A stretch of 64,000 nucleotides of DNA. Source: Streptomyces abikoensis. GTDB lineage: Bacteria; Actinomycetota; Actinomycetes; Streptomycetales; Streptomycetaceae. A program made the position numbers and the translations under genes. Of the stretch, positions 61,292-64,000 are shown one piece after another (the first letter of the stretch is position 1; each line of letters begins with the position of its first letter). The stretch is taken from the NCBI RefSeq assembly GCF_014648775.1, contig NZ_BMRT01000003.1, positions 558,001 to 622,000 of the forward strand, in the 5' to 3' direction. The notes under the pieces are model-generated. The model worked only from the letters and a program-made list of their open reading frames with translations. It was not told the origin of the DNA and ran no database searches.

Positions 61292-61933
61292 ATTACCGGC
61301 AACCAGCAGACGAGCTGGGCGTTCGCCGATGTGTTCGTCGCCGAGGACGAGGCACTGCGCTGGGCCCGGGACCGGGCCTACGAGGCGGGGCTGACCTCGG
61401 TGTCGAACGGCACCGGTGGGGCGCTGCGCCTGCTCGCCGCCGCTGTGGACGCCAAGGCCGTCGCCGAGATCGGCACCGGCACCGGGGTCTCCGGCATCCA
61501 CCTGCTGCACGGCATGCGGCCGGACGGCGTGCTGACCACGGTGGACAGCGACCCGGAGTGCCAGCAGTTCGCCCGCCAGGCCTTCCGCGCGGCGGGCTTC
61601 GCCGGCAACCGGGCGCGCTTCATCCCCGGCCGGGCCCTGGAGGTGCTGCCCCGGCTCGCGGACGGCGGGTACGACCTGGTCTTCTGCGACGGTGACCGGA
61701 TGGAGTCCCTCGACTACCTAGCCGAATCGTTGCGCCTGCTGCGCCCGGGCGGGCTGGTCTGCTTCGAGGGCGTCTTCGCGGACGGCCGGACGGTCGACTC
61801 GGCGGTGCCGCCCGCCGAGGTCCAGCGGCTGCGCGAACTGCTGCGGGCCGTCCGGGAGTCCACGGCGCTCGTACCGTCCCTGCTGCCGGTGGGCGACGGG
61901 CTGCTCTGCGCCGTCAGACGCGGCCCGGCGTAG
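61292..61933 (+). CDS. O-methyltransferase (class I SAM-dependent), ATT start
   Basis: 213 aa. The homology begins ITGNQQTSWAFADVFV at an ATT codon (61292) with AGGAGAGG ending 3 bp upstream; a TTG at 61262 is the nearest usual alternative. SAM-binding motif EIGTGTGVSGIHLL, DLVFCDGDR, and RPGGLVCFEGVF. Similar to catechol or caffeoyl-CoA-type O-methyltransferases and to Rv1220c. Substrate unknown. TACAGT at 61251-61256 may be the promoter -10. Divergent from sigE. Confidence 0.86.
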   Translation: MTGNQQTSWAFADVFVAEDEALRWARDRAYEAGLTSVSNGTGGALRLLAAAVDAKAVAEIGTGTGVSGIHLLHGMRPDGVLTTVDSDPECQQFARQAFRAAGFAGNRARFIPGRALEVLPRLADGGYDLVFCDGDRMESLDYLAESLRLLRPGGLVCFEGVFADGRTVDSAVPPAEVQRLRELLRAVRESTALVPSLLPVGDGLLCAVRRGPA

Positions 61934-62048
61934 CCGGGCCGACGGAGCCGGGAAAAGCGCCGGACGGGCGGCCGACTCGGTGCCGCGCGCTGCGACACCG
62001 CGCCGCCCGGGCCGGAGGCGCCCGCCGACAGGCCGCGTGCGGATACGC

Positions 62049-62091
62049 CACCGCCCCGGGGCCGGGACAGAGCCGGGCGACCGGGGCGGTG
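62049..62091. terminator. Hairpin between O-methyltransferase and DUF3117 genes
   Basis: CACCGCCCCGG (62049-62059) pairs perfectly with CCGGGGCGGTG (62081-62091) across a 21-nt GC-rich loop that can pair further (GCCGGG...GCCGGGC is direct, so inner pairing is weak). Convergent genes on each side. Confidence 0.65.
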
Positions 62092-62135
62092 CGAGAGGAT
62101 TATGGGCCGTGGCCCGTGGCCGTGGGCCAAGGGCG

Positions 62136-62303
62136 TCAGACGACGACCTTCTCCAGGGCCTCGCCGAGAGCCTTGGCCTCGTCGGGGGTCAGCTCGACGA
62201 CGAGACGACCGCCGCCTTCGAGCGGAACCCGCATGACGATGCCCCGCCCCTCCTTGGTCACCTCGAGCGGGCCATCGCCCGTCCGCGGCTTCATGGCCGC
62301 CAT
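62136..62303 (-). CDS. DUF3117 small protein
   Basis: 55 aa from an ATG at 62303 with GGAAGGGG upstream. MAAMKPRTGDGPLEVTKEGR and ELTPDEAKALGEALEKVV match the actinobacterial DUF3117 family, which is near-invariant in length. Function unknown. Its mycobacterial homologue lies next to tag, as in this window. Confidence 0.93.
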   Translation of the reverse strand: MAAMKPRTGDGPLEVTKEGRGIVMRVPLEGGGRLVVELTPDEAKALGEALEKVVV

Positions 62304-62617
62304 GCTCGTTCCCCTTCCTGAAACCAGCTCATCGTCAGCCGACGGCCCCGGGAAGGGCACGCGTCACCGGCATCGAACACATTGCTTCCAGGCCATTATC
62401 CCGCATCGCGCGACCCAATGACCAACATCAGTCCGCATCCCTTCGGCAACGCGCTGCCGCAAAACCACTCAATTCGGGGATCGCGCGGTATTCCTGCGTC
62501 GCTCTCACGGCCGTAACGATGGCCGATTCTTTGACGCAGGTCACATATCCGGCCCCGATGATCTCCGGCATCCTGAGCACGCATCGCACCACAGCCGACC
62601 AAGGGAGGGACCGCACC
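62304..62617. other. 314-bp intergenic region
   Basis: Divergent gap between DUF3117 (minus) and the enoyl-CoA hydratase (plus). A minus-strand GATAAT (62400-62395) with GTCATT 16 bp further upstream may be the DUF3117 promoter. AT-richer than the rest (about 62360-62480). No sORF of note. Confidence 0.4.
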
Positions 62618-63418
62618 ATGGCGGACACCGTGCTCTACGAGGTGACCGACGGGCTCGCGACGATCACGCTGAATCGTCCCGACGCCATGAACGCGTTGAA
62701 CACCGAGACGAAGATCGCCCTCCGTGACGTCCTGCGGCAGGCGGCCGACGACGCCGCCGTACGGGCCGTGCTGCTGACCGCCGCCGGGCGGGCCTTCTGC
62801 GTCGGTCAGGACCTCAAGGAGCACGTGGCCTCGCTGGCCGCCGACCGCGAGCACGGCACCCGGTCGACGATGGACACCGTCAGGGACCACTACAACCCCA
62901 TCGTCACCGCGATCACCCGGATGCCCAAGCCGGTCGTGGCCGGGGTGAACGGTGTGGCGGCGGGCGCCGGCGCGGGGTTCGCCTTCGCGGCGGACTACCG
63001 CGTGGTCGCGGATTCGGCCGCCTTCAACACGTCCTTCGCCGGGGTCGCGCTCACCGCCGACTCGGGCGTCTCCTGGACCCTCCCCCGCCTCGTCGGCCAC
63101 GGTCGCGCCGCCGACCTGCTGCTCTTCCCGCGCAATGTGAGCGCCCAGGAGGCGTACGAGCTGGGCATCGCGAACCGGGTCGTCCCGGCGGCCGAGCTGG
63201 CCGCCGCGGCGACGGAGGTCGCCCGGCGGCTGGCCGAGGGGCCGACGGCCGCGTACGCGGCGATCAAGGAGTCGCTCGCCCACGGGGCCGGGCACACGCT
63301 GGAGGAGACCCTGGCCAAGGAGGAGGAGCTGCAGCGCGCGGCGGCCACGGCGGAGGACCATGGCATCGCCGTGGCGGCGTTTCTGGCCAAGGAGAAGCCC
63401 CGGTTCGTGGGCCGGTAG
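62618..63418 (+). CDS. Enoyl-CoA hydratase/isomerase family protein
   Basis: 266 aa from an ATG at 62618 with AAGGGAGGGA upstream. Crotonase fold: ITLNRPDAMNALNTE, RAFCVGQDLKEH (oxyanion hole), KPVVAGVNGVAAGAGAGFAFAADYRVVAD, and the active-site neighbourhood VALTADSGVSWTLPRLVG. An Asp at the second catalytic site (TADSG) and QDL near the first resemble PaaG-type isomerases as much as hydratases. A phenylacetate or fatty-acid beta-oxidation role is plausible. Confidence 0.9.
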   Translation: MADTVLYEVTDGLATITLNRPDAMNALNTETKIALRDVLRQAADDAAVRAVLLTAAGRAFCVGQDLKEHVASLAADREHGTRSTMDTVRDHYNPIVTAITRMPKPVVAGVNGVAAGAGAGFAFAADYRVVADSAAFNTSFAGVALTADSGVSWTLPRLVGHGRAADLLLFPRNVSAQEAYELGIANRVVPAAELAAAATEVARRLAEGPTAAYAAIKESLAHGAGHTLEETLAKEEELQRAAATAEDHGIAVAAFLAKEKPRFVGR

Positions 63419-63427
63419 GCCGCCGCT

Positions 63428-64000
63428 TCAGCCCCTGCGCGCGTGACAGCCCGCCAGGTGGTCGTTCACCAGGCCGCACGCCTGCATCAGGGCGTACGCC
63501 GTCGTGGGCCCCACGAAGCGGAAGCCCCGCTTCTTGAGGGCCTTGGCCAGCGCCGTCGACTCCGGCGTGACCGCCGGGACGTCGGCCGACGAGCGGGGCG
63601 CGGGCCGGGTGGCGGGGTCGGGGGCGTGGGACCACACCAGGGCGTCGAGCTCCCCCGGCGCCAGCTCCGCGGCGGCGCGCGCGTTGGCCAGCGTCGCCGC
63701 GATCTTCGCGCGGTTGCGGATGATGCCCGGGTCGGCCAGCAGCCGTTCGGCGTCCTCCTCCGTGAAGGCCGCCACCTTCTCGATGGAGAAGCCCGCGAAC
63801 CCGGCCCGGAACCCCTCGCGGCGCCGCAGGATCGTCAGCCACGACAGGCCCGACTGGAAGGCCTCCAGCGATATCCGTTCGAACAGGGCGTCGTCGCCGT
63901 GGACCGGGCGGCCCCACTCGGTGTCGTGGTAGACGCGGTAATCCGCGAGGGTCTCCGCCTCCAGCCCCCACGGGCAACGGGCCAGGCCGTCCGCCCCGAT
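63428..64000 (-). CDS. tag: DNA-3-methyladenine glycosylase I (partial, 5' end beyond window)
   Basis: At least 191 codons, continuing past base 64000, so the start is outside the window. The visible part reads ARCPWGLEAETLADYRVYHDTEWGRPVHGD, then LFERISLEAFQSGLSWLTIL and FRFVGPTTAYALMQACGLVNDHLAGCH. These are the Tag family segments, including the zinc-binding Cys and His residues at both ends. Removes 3-methyladenine from DNA. Convergent with the enoyl-CoA hydratase gene (9-bp gap). Another repair gene near adnAB/uvrD2. Confidence 0.93.
   Translation of the reverse strand: MGADGLARCPWGLEAETLADYRVYHDTEWGRPVHGDDALFERISLEAFQSGLSWLTILRRREGFRAGFAGFSIEKVAAFTEEDAERLLADPGIIRNRAKIAATLANARAAAELAPGELDALVWSHAPDPATRPAPRSSADVPAVTPESTALAKALKKRGFRFVGPTTAYALMQACGLVNDHLAGCHARRG

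Noticed and set aside
63264..63977. 237-codon open frame on the minus strand over tag and the enoyl-CoA hydratase gene
   Set aside because: Wrong frame; the tag homology is in the frame ending at 63428 and runs off the window.
1..64000. CRISPR arrays, insertion sequences, prophage, tRNA or rRNA genes
   Set aside because: No spaced direct repeats, transposase or integrase motifs, or cloverleaf-like sequences were seen on either strand.

Overview
The window is a high-GC, densely packed stretch of actinobacterial chromosome, almost certainly Streptomyces. Signs of this are the strong third-position G/C bias, frequent GTG starts, 4-bp ATGA/GTGA gene overlaps, hairpin terminators without T-runs, sigma-R type promoters and GC-rich repeats of streptomycete type. 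I see no phage, insertion sequence, CRISPR array, rRNA or tRNA. From memory of Mycobacterium tuberculosis gene order, the window resembles two core mycobacterial neighbourhoods lying close together: an Rv3198c-Rv3211-like block (uvrD2, mrx1, nudC, adnB, adnA, alkyltransferase-like protein, moeB, DUF3152, TetR, DUF3107, ferritin-like, DEAD-box helicase) and an Rv1210-Rv1239c-like block (tag, DUF3117, O-methyltransferase, sigE, rseA, htrA, tatB, mrp, an MgtE-N/CBS protein, corA).

Layout. 1-12.4 kb holds DNA repair and redox genes: UvrD2 helicase, mycoredoxin under a sigma-R promoter, NudC, an M20 dipeptidase, the coupled AdnA/AdnB helicase-nuclease and an alkyltransferase-like protein. 12.6-18.6 kb holds a large flippase-like membrane protein and a molybdate set (Mop regulator, ModA, fused ModB-ModC). 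18.7-23.1 kb holds two paralogous secreted S33 peptidases around an unknown membrane-anchored protein. 23.2-28.9 kb holds MoeZ (sigma-R promoter) and a four-gene operon resembling a reduced Pel exopolysaccharide locus: PelF-like glycosyltransferase, polytopic membrane protein, sugar epimerase and spherulin-4 type glycosidase. 29.0-34.6 kb is a dipeptide ABC operon preceded by a leaderless 30-codon ORF ending His-Cys-Arg. 34.7-43.2 kb holds DUF3152, hydrolase, TetR, DUF3107, ferritin-like and a DEAD-box helicase with a histone H1-like tail and a long structured leader. 43.3-54.6 kb is mixed housekeeping, including CorA, EamA, MarC and PHP proteins, an MgtE-N/CBS plus DUF1003 pair, and a 50-codon gene under a sigma-R promoter. 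54.6-64 kb holds Mrp, the sigE-rseA-htrA-tatB envelope-stress cluster, an O-methyltransferase, DUF3117, an enoyl-CoA hydratase and a truncated tag gene.

The most unusual signal is a family of palindromic elements inserted in frame in coding genes. Two unrelated proteins, AdnB and the ModB-ModC fusion, carry a ~139-bp palindromic insert in the same orientation and reading frame. It yields the shared peptide pattern GRGRGG-x-GP-x-RDVK, placed in each case in an interdomain linker. Shorter repeat-derived inserts occur in adnA and in the membrane protein of the Pel-like operon. Other points of interest are three GGGAAT-N18-GTT type promoters (one upstream of an unstudied 50-aa protein), likely non-canonical CTG and ATT start codons, and a candidate cysteine-sensing leader peptide. 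All identifications come from reading the sequence and recalled family knowledge; no database search was run.
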